Notes: a model not told the origin generated them from the sequence alone. 64,000 bases of DNA from Corticium candelabrum (GCF_963422355.1 NC_085095.1:5372827-5436826); one strand, 5' to 3'. Shown: positions 17,711-29,430, counted from the stretch's first letter. Numbers and translations: made by a program.

Positions 17711-18829
17711 CCGTGTTGATATAAAGTAAGCCGCAATAGTGTTTCCCGCCGTTTTCGAACTGTGACATGAGCAAGTCTTCCGAACTCTCTGAAAGTCGTT
17801 GTCAAGCGCTAGTAGATTACCTACGCAGTCATAAACGCGGACAACCGCAGTATCCACCTGAATTTACAGCAAACGATAAAAGAGGTCTTCGTCAGCAAGC
17901 AGACTTTTCAAAGAGGCGTATGGAGTGCTCTACCACAAGCAAGTAGACTCTACGTCAAACACCATCAACCTTCAGCGGGTAATTGTGTCGAAGAAGAAAA
18001 ACTGCGCGTCATTCAAGCTTGCCATGATGGTATTGATGGTTGTCACTTTGGTCGCGACAAAACCCTCAGCAAGGTGTACAGTCCTTATTATATGTAATTA
18101 CAATCATTAATTAATTTAACTTGTGCAAGTTTCAGCTTGCTTATTTATATAATATTCCACAACCTAAAATGCAATGTGTTCTCTGTTCTATTGAACGAAA
18201 ACTTCACACATGATATTCATAGACAAACAAACAATACAATGTGTCTGCTAAATAAATACAGAATCTTTACGACTTTTGCAAGGCTGATCGACTCAGACAA
18301 TTGATTCTAAAAAATTTAATGGCAACCATTAACTAAATAGAATCGCAAGTCAGAGTATATGACAATGCAACTTTCAAAACGGTAACAAAATTTAAACATA
18401 CACTTGCTGTACCTGGTCTGACAGAATCGACACTCCATAGAGAGAGGCAATTGCATGTGAATTCCTTGCAAACTGTACATACTGTACTTACATACTGTAC
18501 ATACATACATATATACTTATATGCATACATACAGTACATACATACATACCTATATATACCTATACATGTATATATGATAATGGCATGAGTAGTTGACACA
18601 ACTGAGCTCAGTTATATTTAATTAATGAGTAGTCAATACGACTGAGCTCAATTATGACTTTGTACATTATGTATTCATAAATTTGTGCTGTGCAGGAGCA
18701 ACCACATTAGTCAAAATGTAATTGCAAAGACAATCTTTAGTTTGTCCTTGTTTCACCTCTTTCAACTAAATTCAGCCATCTCACACAAGCCACCAACGTG
18801 CAAAAGCATGGCTAATGGCTTCCAGTGCA

Positions 18830-18879
18830 CATACGTACATACATACATACATACATACATACATACATACATACATACA

Positions 18880-18913
<34 letters not shown>

Positions 18914-18966
18914 CATACATACATACATACATACATACATACATACATACATACATACATACATAC
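18830..18966. repeat. (TACA)n microsatellite, intronic
   Basis: More than 30 TACA units within the first intron of the integrase gene. Poly-HTYI and poly-MYVC frames on both strands are products of the repeat. Confidence 0.95.
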
Positions 18967-19848
18967 CGGGATACGTACATACCGTCATACGCATATACTT
19001 GTATACATACATGCATGCAAATCTACACAACAACAATAACCTCAACTGAAATTCATGCAGGTAACTCAAAGCTACTACTGGAGAGGAATGAAAAAAGACG
19101 TACAGCAATTATGTAGCTCTTGTGACACATGCCAGCGAGGAAATCCAAAATTACCAAAACAACGACTTGAGCTGCACCCTATCCCTGTGAAAGACGTGCG
19201 GAACCACATTGGTGTAGATCTAGTAGGGCCACTTCCAGAAACACCTCGAGGCAATAAGTATATTGTCACTGCAACTGACTACTTTTCGAAGTGGCCAGAA
19301 GCTGCTCCACTTGCAACCGCAGTTGAAGTTGCTAACTTTCTTTTTGGTCTCTTTTGCCGTCATGGATGGCCAAAAAATTCTGTCATGTGATCAGGGAAGA
19401 GAGTTTGTTAATGTAGTTTCTCATTGCCTCTCTGACATGACCAAGATGGAACAACGTATAAGTAGTGCATACCATTCACAAATCAATGGATTAGACGAAA
19501 GAACTAACCAGACACTGGTCAAGTCATTGACAAAACTGACCTCTCAAGTCGACTGGGATCTCAATATAGATGCAGCTCTGTATGCTTACAGGATCTCTCG
19601 ACAAGATTCATCTGGCTATAGCCCATTCTTTCTTCTGTACACCAGACAACCAAGAAAAGCAATCGACTATCAGTTGAACGACAGAGAAAATGATGAGCCA
19701 AATGATATTCCACCAGCACAAAACACAGACAAAATCATTAGTAGACTAATCGAAACAAAACAACTATACCATGACAAGGCAAAGTCAAACATCAAAAAAG
19801 CACAAGATCGACAGAAAATGAACTATGACGCCAAATACAGCCAACAGG

Positions 19849-20478
19849 TCAGATTGTTTGTGTGTAAGTCATCTTTTATAAAAATAACTTACTGACATAT
19901 AATGTGTATAAGACTGTAGATCAAACCAATCTAAAACTTAACAAACATACCATATTGCAATTCCTCCAATCTTCTACTGTTCCTTTTATAAAACATAACA
20001 CACATGCTGGATTATAAAATTAGTTCAATAAGTCATAAATGCGATATTATTTTTAAAACGTATTCAACCTGCACTTTGTCTGAATAACTTTTTAAGCAAT
20101 GGGAGGTATTTTAGAATTGCTCCCAACAAATACTAAATATGCTAATTTGCTATAGACACTACTCCATTACACACGTACAGTACAGAGTTTTCTATCCACA
20201 CACACACCTTGACGTTGACACCTTGCCATCATTCGTCATAAACAAAATTCACAGAGAAGTCTACATCCCAAATTGTTAGTCTGTGTCATACCTTTTGAGT
20301 CTACCATTAGATATTAAGACTAACTATGATTTTTATATGCTACTGTACATTCACAATACTTATAACACGAGATTTTACAGTTAGAGAAAAGTATTGTTAG
20401 TAATACCATGTAGTCTGTTTTATTAATACAGTAAGCTACCACTAATATTATTGACAAACAAATATTTTTCCTCTAAGG
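19849..20478. other. second intron of the integrase gene
   Basis: AT-rich, no coding signal. It starts with GTCAGA and ends in a pyrimidine run before CTCTAAG. Confidence 0.6.
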
Positions 20479-20819
20479 GAATATGCTGAGGGGACTCTTG
20501 TTCTTCTAAAATCAATGCAGCATTCACTGCGAATGGGAGGAAAGCTTGAGGCAAAGTGGAAAGGACCATACGAAGTAATTCAGGCAATGTCCAAAAGACG
20601 TTACCAGCTAAAAGCTGAATCCGGAAAAATTATGTCCAAGCTCTATCATGGCGCTCTAATAAAAGACTATATGCAACCTGAAATCACTGATATACAAGAA
20701 TCTGTTGCTCATGATACCAGTGATGCACAGTATGCTTCTAAACATCAAATCAGTAATGAAAAGGAAACTTGTAAACCTGGAATCAATGCTGAGAGTGCTG
20801 CTGACTCAAGTGACTTGAG

Positions 20820-21188
20820 TAAGTATACATACATTTTTACACATACATACATATATACTTACATACCATACATACATATGTATGTACGTACGCTACATAG
20901 ATACATACAATCATAAATACATACACAATATATTTTTAATATATCTCAACACAGTATGCAAAAGAAGGGTTTCACCAAGACTCGCCCCAATAATAATTAA
21001 CCATTTCCTTTAGCAAATGTAAAAACACAATATATTTTTGTCAAGGTAAATGCAATAGCAGAAACGATCACTGAATGCTGATGATTTCTCTGAATCGGCT
21101 AAGAAGATTGTTGATGTGCCAGAAAAAAACGGGCAAAGATTGCATCTGATGGATACAAATGCACCACTAACTAACAAATAACCACTAA
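20820..21188 (+). other. possible further exon of the integrase gene
   Basis: After a microsatellite-rich stretch, 21058-21180 is open in one frame from an AG acceptor-like site to a TAA and is rich in charged residues (SAKKIVDVPEKNGQ). Its phase does not match the donor at 20819, so membership of the gene is uncertain. Confidence 0.25.
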
Positions 21189-22268
21189 CTAAGCAGCGAG
21201 TTTCACCGAAGCAGCGCTCACTGTCTTCTCAATCGGATAAGAATGTACTCGACTAAGATAAGAGAGGTAAAACCTTGGTTCGTCTATTTGATTGGAACTG
21301 AATTACGTTACTAAAGTTCCATCATCGGTGGCCATATCTCCAGCAGTTTGGGCATCCACTTCCACTTCATCAAATTGATATTTTGATGGATCGAAACCGT
21401 AGTCTGATATGTTCAACGTCGTCTCGACTCGATTGCCACGATACAACGACAGCAGCGGCTTGCGGTCGTTAACAACTATCCAGCCAACCCGCACCTTTAC
21501 AGACTCTAACGTGTTGTTGAGACTAACTACCTATATAACCATCATTACAAAATGTAATGCATCACTCATTTACAGAAATTCCTTCGATGCCTACAAACCT
21601 GTTGCTGTATCGACTACAAAACACACACACACACAACAACAAACGTAAAACATGCATGCAGAAGTGATACAACACGTTGACTCACCAACACGCTCTCGGT
21701 CAAGTTCCCAACGAGTTGCTTTAATTCCTCGATTTCTGTCATAGGAACCAGTCCAGGTGATCCTTGCAGACAGCAATCTGCCTGCTTAAATTCACACAAA
21801 CAATGAATTAGAGTGCACCAGAATTGCTCTGAAAAGGTTCTATTTTAATATTGACTAAAAATTACATATTTAATTAACTTCATTATTGTATCGATAAAAA
21901 TGACAGTCTCGTACAAGAACAGTTAAAGAATTAAATTTGTGTAGGTGATAATGATTATTATTACTTCTTGGCCTCCCGACATTCCTTTTTCACCTTTCAT
22001 TCCCATTTCTCCCGGTGACCCACGTGGACCAAAGGACCCTATACCATACAAAACCAGCTTATTCTCATGTTGCTCGTGTTGAAAACTTAATTAAGTAAGA
22101 TCAATGTACTCACTGGTTCTCCCGCTCTTCATTGAGGTCCTGGAGAACCAGCAGGGCCAGCAGCTCCAGGTACGCCAGGCATTCCAGTCTGACCAATAGC
22201 ACCAGGAAAACCTCTCGGTCCAATTACGTTAAAGTTGCATGGCTTTTGTAAGTCTGCAAGGACTCAAC
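21189..22268 (-). pseudogene. collagen-like family pseudogene (member A)
   Basis: Minus-strand relatives of the intact family exons are at 22114-22268, about 21967-22041, 21686-21784, 21599-21613 and 21189-21530. Compared with members B and C it has lost two Gly-X-Y exons. The first exon has a one-base shift before IGPRGFPGA and a TGA near its end (after PGPQ). The next collagen exon has lost a T, shifting frame. In the C-terminal exon, tyrosine is replaced by TAA right after TLVT, and the protein ends prematurely at KLAA, about 20 residues early. The coiled-coil ([12 protein letters not shown]) and the [11 protein letters not shown] region remain clear. It lies just downstream of the integrase gene, in the opposite direction. 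Confidence 0.88.
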
Positions 22269-22605
22269 CTATGCGCATATATTCTATTTATTAAGATAAC
22301 AAGAACAACAACAACAACAACAACACTTTAGAGTATATAACTAGCGCGAAACGTTTCGTGTTCAACATAACATGCATGCGATTGCTAATTGCATATAGAT
22401 TAGATTATTAGTAAGGTACTAAGACAATTGCAAATTTGTAAAAGATTGCATTAATTAAAATCAAGAATAGAGCAGAACCATTCCCTGAGCTTATAAAATT
22501 GACACTTAAAGCTTCGTACTAAAGCTTGTCGCGTTGTCGTGTGCATGCGGTTCTAATACTCCAACTTTTGTATGATATAGGTTTACAAATGCTATTTCGA
22601 GTGTG

Positions 22606-22745
<140 letters not shown>

Positions 22746-22989
22746 CGCAGCTCAATTGTGAGAAAGTCGTATTTGAGTGAGTAGAAACATTCAAAGTCTT
22801 CGGATCGCATATTCAAGTCTCCGTGAGTATACAAACGTAATTCCCGTAGACCATCAACGTACACACAACTCCTCCTATTCAAACCACCTCTGTATATAGT
22901 TTGAGCAAATGAGCCAATGCGCTCTAGGTGTGAAAGTGCCAATGCGCCTTAATTAATGTGCATTCAATGCGTATTCAATGCGCTTTGGA

Positions 22990-23824
22990 TTCTAGTGTGA
23001 AAAAGGCTCTAAAGGCAATTACAAACGGACTGGCTCAATCTATACATTTCGGCCCAAATATGTAAATACAAGTTGCTAGACTAAACGCAGTAATATTGCA
23101 AAACATGCACAGATAATTGCAATATTCCCCTGTGTGATTTGCAATACGAGCTGCATCCAGTAGGTGTGTCTACTGTCGTAGAGCATACGAGCCGAATCTA
23201 GTGGGTGTGTCTAGAGCATTGTTGTTACAGTCTGGTCTGTTGCTAGACAATGTGTTTCCGCTCATAAAGAGCTCATTTTGTGCTCCGCAGCTTTCTGTGT
23301 TGTGGGAGAAAATTAGTGGTAAGATTTACGGCCTATAGTACGTGTAGCCAAAGTGCCGTTGCATTTCCCTTGTTTCTGCAGTCGGTTGTTGGGTGTGAAG
23401 TACGTTATCGGTGCCGTTTTGTCGCGGCTAAAATCAGTCGTTCCTTGTTAATTAATTGTGGCAACAAAGATCATTGGTGAACGAAGATCGTTGGTAGGCT
23501 TCGATCGTCTTTGCTTGACGGTAATATCTGATAGTCGGTTACTGTGTAGTTATTACGCATTGTTCAGCTACGATCTTTGCGTTTCGTTTTCTGGAAAAAA
23601 TAATCCGCCGTAATTAAGGTATATTGTTTGACAGTCCATCACGACTAGAGTAGAGCCTTTGCAGAATCTAACTAACAATTTGAAGCTATCGCTAGTACCT
23701 TTTGAGTTGTCAAGTTTGAATATACTAGATACTAGACTGGTGTGTTTACGAGTATATGCATAGCGTTTATGAAAATCGTGGCCGGGAAGCAGCGTTGCAT
23801 ACATGGCCTTGCAGTGAACAAACC
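22990..23824. other. no gene recognised
   Basis: Frames up to 78 codons exist on the minus strand (23568-23804), but none resembles a known family and no splice-linked set is evident. Confidence 0.4.
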
Positions 23825-23834
23825 TGTACCTAGC

Positions 23835-24286
23835 ATTCTAATTAGCTACTACATGTCCGGATGTGGTATGACGTTAATTAATTACGTACACACCTTGACC
23901 TTTACCACCGACTTCGTCTGCATCACTGACGCGTAGTAGAACTAGAAGTACAACACTGACACGCAGTAGAACTGGAGGTTCACTCTCTCTAAGTCTAAGA
24001 CGTCAGTTGGTAATGATGCATTGGATGTCCACAAACGTAGTGTAGAGTGACTCATCACTGTCTGAGATGAGGTCACCGTAACTATAGTGCAAGTACTTAG
24101 AGACACGAGTAACTTTAAAGTAGTTAGTTAGAGTTTGAAGTTACCTGCCGGAGTTCACAGCGAAACCTAGTAGATTGTATCTTAGCTGCTTTCTGTCTCT
24201 ATTAATAATATACTATTGACAATTCTGTCTCTTACTCAATCGTGTAGTACTGCGATCGACCAGGACGAATTGACAGCCGTGTTACA
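23835..24286 (+). repeat. 5' LTR of the 23.8-kb Gypsy element
   Basis: Matches 26657-27105 closely throughout, including CATGTCCGGATGTGGTATGA and GACGCGTAGTA. Confidence 0.88.
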
Positions 24287-24355
24287 AATCTGGTGACAGG
24301 CCAAGTGGGATTCTATTCTTCACGTTTTTTCGAAGAGATTTTGGTGAATTGAGCT

Positions 24356-26605
24356 ATGGCTAGTAAGGTGGTTGTACCTGATCATCAAGAGCCATTTTCA
24401 AGCAAAGGATCCATGGACGTGGAGTGATAGTTCCGACGCTTTGAGTACTGCGCTGCAGCAAATGGATGGGATGGAGATGTACGATTGGCAAGACTTCCAA
24501 CGCTTTTTGATGGTCTAGCATTTGCCAAATTTGAACTCCTCGAGTTGGTACGGAGACTTATACGAGCAAATTTCGAAAGACAATCGCCTGTGACAGAGAT
24601 TGCAACAGTTTTATCTACCAAAGAAACATCAGAAGAGTAAGAACTACGAGATCAATTAGCTGATCTGACCAAGGTCGTTCGTGACATTGCTACTCGTTCC
24701 CAGTTCCGCGATTTCAAAGGGCCACGGTCAAACACAGAAAAACGGGTGGATTGTTGGTAATGCGGAAAATTGGGGCACGTACAAAAGCACTACAGAAAGA
24801 TGGCTAGAGAAGCTGGTAGGTGGCGACCACAAAACCTAAGTGAAGTTGTAAGCGTATGCGGATCGTCATCTGTTCGGGTTTCTGCAGTCATTGATGGCAA
24901 AGGCACAGATCGTCTGTCTTGTAGACACTGGGGCAGCCGTATCGATTCTACCGATCAAGTCCTTCAGAACCGTGAGATTACAACCAGTATGGCGTGCCGT
25001 TTCTGCCAAAATAAGTGCATAGTGATGTTTGGTTCTAGAGTTACATGGTAGCAAGTGCCTAGTGGCTGTGTTCGTCATAAGCTGCATGTGTTCACAATAG
25101 GGTTTAGAACTGGGTTTGCTACTGCTTAGCATAACCAATTACAATAATCAGATTAGTTTACGACAGGAATGTGGATTGCTAGCCTGGCCCTTCCGAAATG
25201 TAGGGTTAGCGCTGGGTTTATCTGTGGTTAGCGCTTGTCAAAACATTCCGGTTTGTTCATATCGCCTATAACAGCAATGAATCAAAGAAGATTGCTCTAC
25301 TTTGTGTTGGTCTGGCAGTTTTTTCTTGAGCAAATCGAATCCGCAGCACGACTTGCGGAATTCTGTAGTGAAAGACGTTGTCGCATTCGTAGATTCAGGC
25401 AACTGTTGCTGTTCTATCATACGCATGTGGTCCCTACACCTAGGGAAGGCACTCGAAGACGGAAAGTTGTTGGAAGACGTTTTACTTCCTGCGCGGGAAT
25501 GGAGTAGCGTAGCTCGAGTACATGATACAATCAGTTGCAGTCTGCTAGAGTTCACACACCATAATTAGAGGCAACCGGACAAGCTCAACATGTGAGAACA
25601 CACCTTGCGTGATAGCACAGCAAGGTGTTATGATTAATTAGCGGAAACCTGGGTTTGCTAAGCCAAGTGAGAACACGGCCACGAAGCACTTATGATGTAA
25701 CTCTAGAACCAAACGTCACTATGCACTTGCTACGATGAGCACTAGTCACGAGGGACTTGTTTTGGCAGAAATGGCACGCCATAAGCCAGAGTACAAACAG
25801 ACCAAAGTCAAAACGGTTAATGAACCGAAACTGAAAATATTTGGGTCTACGGGAGTCGAAGTCGCATTGGAAGACCAAGGATGTGGCCGACACAAATTTC
25901 TGATAGCAGACGTAAAGACTCTACAAATCTTGGGTGTTCATTTTTTCGAGGCATTGCAAATGACAATTGACTTTGGCAAGAAAGTTATTCAATGGGAGAG
26001 GCCAAGTCGACATTCGAACACCAAGGAGGAACAAAGCGGTATCTTTAGACATGCAGAATGGTACTCATAATTCAGATGATCATGTCACTGTTGCTCTCGC
26101 TGAAATGGAAAAGAACACTGGAGAAACTCTCAAGAAGGCACTGTCAAGAGCTGCTGGCCTGGAAAAACAACTTGAACAAGAGAAAAGTGAACGAGCACAA
26201 GAAAAAAACTATTTGAAAAAGAGAAGAGGGAGTGGACAAAGTCTCCACTTCTTTCTAAGCCAAACCTACAACTTAGGCGTACGAGTACTGAGATCAAAGA
26301 AAACGGCTTCGCAAAGTCTACCGGGTGAAGCACTAGCCGTACAGTTGAAGAATTGTGTAAACATGCACGAGGAGTCAACTAGCCATTGTAAAGCTGTGTA
26401 TCGGTTAGGAAATAGGTTCAATCATCACAAGTACGGCGTACGTATTAATTCGAGAGAATTCCATCGTACACGGAACTACGATGCAATGGAGAGACAACGC
26501 GTAAATCATCACGGTGGTGATCAAGTCTACATGAACAATCCAGCGGTTAGGAGGTCACAGTAACTCCGAGATTTCGTGACTGATCTACCACCTCTTGACA
26601 ATACA
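24356..26605 (+). pseudogene. Gypsy gag/protease remnant with coiled-coil tail
   Basis: The ATG at 24356 opens Gag but meets TGA at 24425; the rest of Gag continues in another frame (ARLPTLFDGLAFAKFELLEL). A zinc knuckle with the last Cys replaced reads CGKLGHVQKHYRK near 24763. Protease shows LVDTGAAVSILPIKSF near 24920 and resumes after the nested element as LKIFGSTGVEVALE and FLIADVKTLQILGVHFF. Then a charged, coiled-coil-like stretch (LEKQLEQEKSERAQEK, about 26160) occurs where RT is expected, and the frame ends with GDQVYMNNPAV, the segment normally following integrase. RT, RNase H and the integrase core are therefore deleted. Confidence 0.8.
24990..25781. mobile_element. TA-flanked DNA transposon with long unequal inverted repeats
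   Basis: 792 bp with terminal inverted repeats starting TGGCGTGCC(G/A)TTTCTGCCAA, flanked on both sides by TA (24988-24989, 25782-25783), the Tc1/mariner-type signature. The right arm holds about 30 bp more than the left before both rejoin in GTTTGGTTCTAGAGTTACAT. It interrupts the protease coding region of the Gypsy element. An 88-codon frame (25302-25568) inside has no recognisable family. Confidence 0.85.
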
Positions 26606-26656
26606 CCATAACCTTTGGAACGAACCATACGAAGGGGGAGAATAGTAGCAAGTCTG

Positions 26657-27105
26657 ATTCTAATTAGCTACGACATGTCCGGATGTGGTATGATGTTAAT
26701 AAATTACGTACAATCCTTGACCGACTTCGTCTGCATCACTGACGCGTAGTATAAATAGAAGTATAACACTGACACGCACGCAGTAGAACTGGAAGTTCAC
26801 TCTCTAGGACTAAGACTTCAGTTGCTAATGACGCATTGGGTGTCCACAAACGTAGTGTAGAGTGACTGATCATTGTTTGAGATGAGGTCACCGTAACTAT
26901 AGTGCAAGTACTTAGAGACACGAGTAGCTTTGAAGTAGTTAGTTAGAGTTTGAAGTTACCTGCCGGAGTTCACAGCGAAACCTAGTAGATTGTATCCTAG
27001 TTGCTTTCTGTCTCTAGTAATAAATATACTATTGAGCACAACTCTGTCTCTAACTCAACCGTGTAGAACTGCCATCGACCAGGACGAATCGAAAGCCGTG
27101 CTACA
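26657..27105 (+). repeat. 3' LTR of the 23.8-kb Gypsy element
   Basis: Partner of 23835-24286, with scattered substitutions and one short duplication (CACGCACGCAG). Confidence 0.88.
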
Positions 27106-27179
27106 CAGTTGTCAGTGTAAATGCGAACGAGTCAAGCTGAAAATAATCTGGACGGTTCGTTTGATTTGAACGAGATGTC

Positions 27180-27500
27180 TCTGTTTGTCTCTTAAATAAT
27201 GCACTCTCTAAATAATCTAACTGCTTCATTAGCTACGTACCTTAGCAGCCGCGACCACATTGATTGATTCAAAGCAAAAGTGTACGAGAAAACATAGAGA
27301 AAGCGAACAATTCATTGTCTTCGTCCTCTGTTGAGAGTTCTATGTTCGTACAGTCCTGGATTCAACAATGTCGTCATTCTATTGTTATACGGTCACCTTA
27401 CAATCGTAAGAGATGACGTCAATTGCGTGCAGTTAACGCCTTAAACGGTCATCCTCGGAATTCCAAATATGTACGCGCGAGTAATCTTTATCCTGTGCAA
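27180..27500 (+). repeat. dispersed repeat R3, copy 1
   Basis: Closely resembles 43010-43350 in the same orientation, for example GATTGATTCAAAGCAAAAG, GCGAACAATTCATTGTCTTC and CACCTTACAATCGTAA. No coding capacity is conserved between the two. Confidence 0.7.
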
Positions 27501-27679
27501 TGTCGTGTGTCGTAAGCGTTCAAGTATACTGCGACTGAATTACATACCACACTACACTCACATATATCTAAACAGCTAATTTTTTGCATACTAACGTCTT
27601 GTATACTACATCCCTTTTCTCAAACAAAATCTCTAAATATCGCCAATACAACACAACCAGTTTATTATTTCAAGTATTT

Positions 27680-28390
27680 CGGACGATGACCGACACAACC
27701 ACTGCGCCTCGATCACCCCAGCTGAGGTTCCTGCTGCAGTATTTGGTAGTGGAAGTGTAGATATAGTTGTGGCAGGAAGACGAAACTGGCGGCGGCTCAG
27801 ACGTCTTAACTTGATCTTATGAGGATGAGCTAATCAGTGGAACGGATATGACGGCGGTTTCGTCGATAAACTGTTCCATCTTTTATCTGCACATCATATG
27901 AACGATTTGACGCTAGGTTTTTGACTTTACCTTTCTCCCAAACTGGTCCACCTCGTAAATTACCGACTCGAGCTGAAGAGCCTACAGACAAGGGCTGAAA
28001 TGGATGTGCCGTCTTGTTGTATCGAGCAATTTGTCTCTGTTTGTATGGTGTGATATTCGTCAAGTCAATTGAGCTTCAGCAGAGCTTGCGTAGTTGGCAA
28101 CAGCGTGCGACAGCAACAACTGTAATTAGTAGGAAGTTGCGCGGGACTGGCGTTGCGAACTTTCATTGGCTAATAGTAGAGCCATCCAAGGATCCGCGTA
28201 CCAGCTTGGTGTATGTGCGTTTGAACAAGCGCTTGATTTGCTTGACTCGATCCACTTTCCGTCTTGCCGTGGGATTGTGGGTATCTAACCTAGACAGCTA
28301 CGTGTGATATATGACTGAACTGCCACGGCCACGTTGTGGCAAACTCAGCGAAGGTTTCAGACGAGAAATGTGGACCGTTGTCAATTACGC

Positions 28391-28395
<5 letters not shown>
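27680..28395 (-). pseudogene. Gypsy integrase core and pol C-terminus, degraded
   Basis: On the minus strand, from 28395 downward: NGPHFSSETFAEFATTW (second acidic site region of the DDE core), then frame-shifted pieces down to an intact end (27830-28063) with RQIARYNKTAHPFQPL, VWEKGKVKNL, RSYDV and YRRNRRHIRS. This is the K02A2.6-like clade of Gypsy elements, the same clade as the element at 52.6 kb. RT and LTRs are not seen here. A (TA)n tract replaces the upstream part. Confidence 0.78.

Positions 28396-28440
<45 letters not shown>
28392..28440. repeat. (TA)n microsatellite
   Basis: About 24 TA units at the truncated edge of the Gypsy integrase remnant. Confidence 0.95.
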
Positions 28441-28442
<2 letters not shown>

Positions 28443-28519
28443 GAGCTCCAATGCCCGGATTCACCCGGGCAATAGTTTAATCACACAAATTATTGATTTG
28501 CAGACACTGTTTGCTATTA

Positions 28520-28535
28520 ATGACAGACAGACAGA

Positions 28536-28574
<39 letters not shown>

Positions 28575-28577
28575 GGT
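28520..28577. repeat. (CAGA)n microsatellite
   Basis: About 14 CAGA units with one CAGAA interruption, again near element debris. Confidence 0.95.
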
Positions 28578-28739
28578 CGCCTTTATAGGTAGAGATTATA
28601 GCACAAAATATCTAAAAATGCGTTTGATGGTTGGAGAGGCAGAGGGGTGTAGCCAGGTCACGTAAAGTTTGTATAGAGAACCGTTTACTGTCACTAATTA
28701 GCCGTGGTGTAAGTGCTTTTACCGTTTAGTAGCAGCCAG

Positions 28740-29430
28740 ACAGAATTCTCATTCATAGCTATATCCAATTGCCTTTTCCAAAAATCCCATTGATTGGATT
28801 AGCGATTGGTTGAAGCCATTTCGACTTGGACGTTGCTGCCGTTGCGAGGAACAGGGATATCATTCGAACTTGGCACCTATTCGACACGTGTCCAGTTTCA
28901 AAAAATCCCGTTGATTGGATTATTGATCCGGTTGAAGCCATTTCGACAGTCCCGTTGCGGAGAACAGGTGTATCGAACCTGGCATCTATAATTTCGACGT
29001 GAATCCCCTAACGTGCAAGTCACGTGTAATACTTACCCGGATAATCCGTTCCCCGTATATAACGAATGCCGACTCTCTTCATTTCGACAGTCCCGCTGAA
29101 AGTCATCTCTTCGTAGACGTTGCTGGCGTTTCGGGGAACAGGTGCATCAAACACGGCAGCTCTTCGACCCTCGTAGACTGGCAAACGACTGTGGGCGTAT
29201 TATCAGCAAAAATATCTTCCGTTTCCCAGCGTTGCCCGCAATAAACGACACGCTCAGCGCGTACCGTCCGACGTCGGGAACGGGCAGTCTAAATTCGGTG
29301 GAGATACGATGCGCCGTTCTGGAGATATTTTGTCGTCATGCAGTTCTTCCACCAGCAGAAAAAACCTTTATGACGCAAGTATCGCTTCACAATGCGTAAT
29401 AATTAAAATTCCGCTGCTAGTAAAGATAGA
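28740..29430 (+). repeat. dispersed repeat family R2, full-length-like copy
   Basis: Contains repeated GGTTGAAGCCATTTCGAC blocks (28809, 28930), GGAACAGG(T/G) blocks, and a distal part ending ATGCGCCGTTCTGGAGATATTTTG. The whole series recurs in reverse at about 43890-44670, and the distal part at 930-1340. Internal tandem character (three CATTTCGACAGTCCCG-like units) suggests it is built from sub-repeats. No protein is recognisable. Confidence 0.75.

Larger units (their letters stand above)
17767..20819 (+). pseudogene. GIN1/Ginger-type integrase gene with introns, frame-broken
   Basis: Encodes a Gypsy-like integrase in at least three exons: about 17767-18074, 19061-19848 and 20479-20819. 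Junctions are CAAG/GTGTAC, ATGCAG/GTAACT, CAACAG/GTCAGA and CTCTAAG/GGAATA. An H2C2 zinc finger spans the first junction (CHDGIDGCHFG, YYWRGMKKDV, CSSCDTCQRG). The catalytic core has GVDLVGPLPE, a second acidic site in DQGREFVN and a glutamate in GLDERTNQTL. Exon 3 holds a GPY/F-type segment (KWKGPYEVIQ). There is no RT and no LTR; introns and architecture fit GIN1-like host genes or Ginger DNA transposons. Two frame changes in exon 1 and one at an A6 run in exon 2 (about 19371) break it; base-calling error cannot be excluded for the last. Confidence 0.8.
23835..27105 (+). mobile_element. second Gypsy LTR element, non-autonomous, carrying a nested insertion
   Basis: Direct repeats of about 450 bp (23835-24286 and 26657-27105) begin near ATTCTAATTAGC and end in GTGTTACA/GTGCTACA. 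A primer-binding-site candidate (TGGTGACAGG) follows the left repeat, and a purine-rich GAAGGGGGAGAATAG precedes the right one. The exact left edge and a target duplication are not resolved. Internally only gag, a zinc knuckle and protease are recognisable; RT, RNase H and most of integrase are missing. A 792-bp TA-flanked element splits the protease. Confidence 0.88.

Noticed and set aside
18685..19116. Long overlapping frames on both strands made of HTYI or MYVC repeats
   Set aside because: They are translations of the (TACA)n microsatellite within an intron.
25302..25568. 88-codon frame inside the TA-flanked element as its transposase
   Set aside because: No DDE/D motifs or helix-turn-helix pattern visible; too short for a Tc1/mariner transposase.
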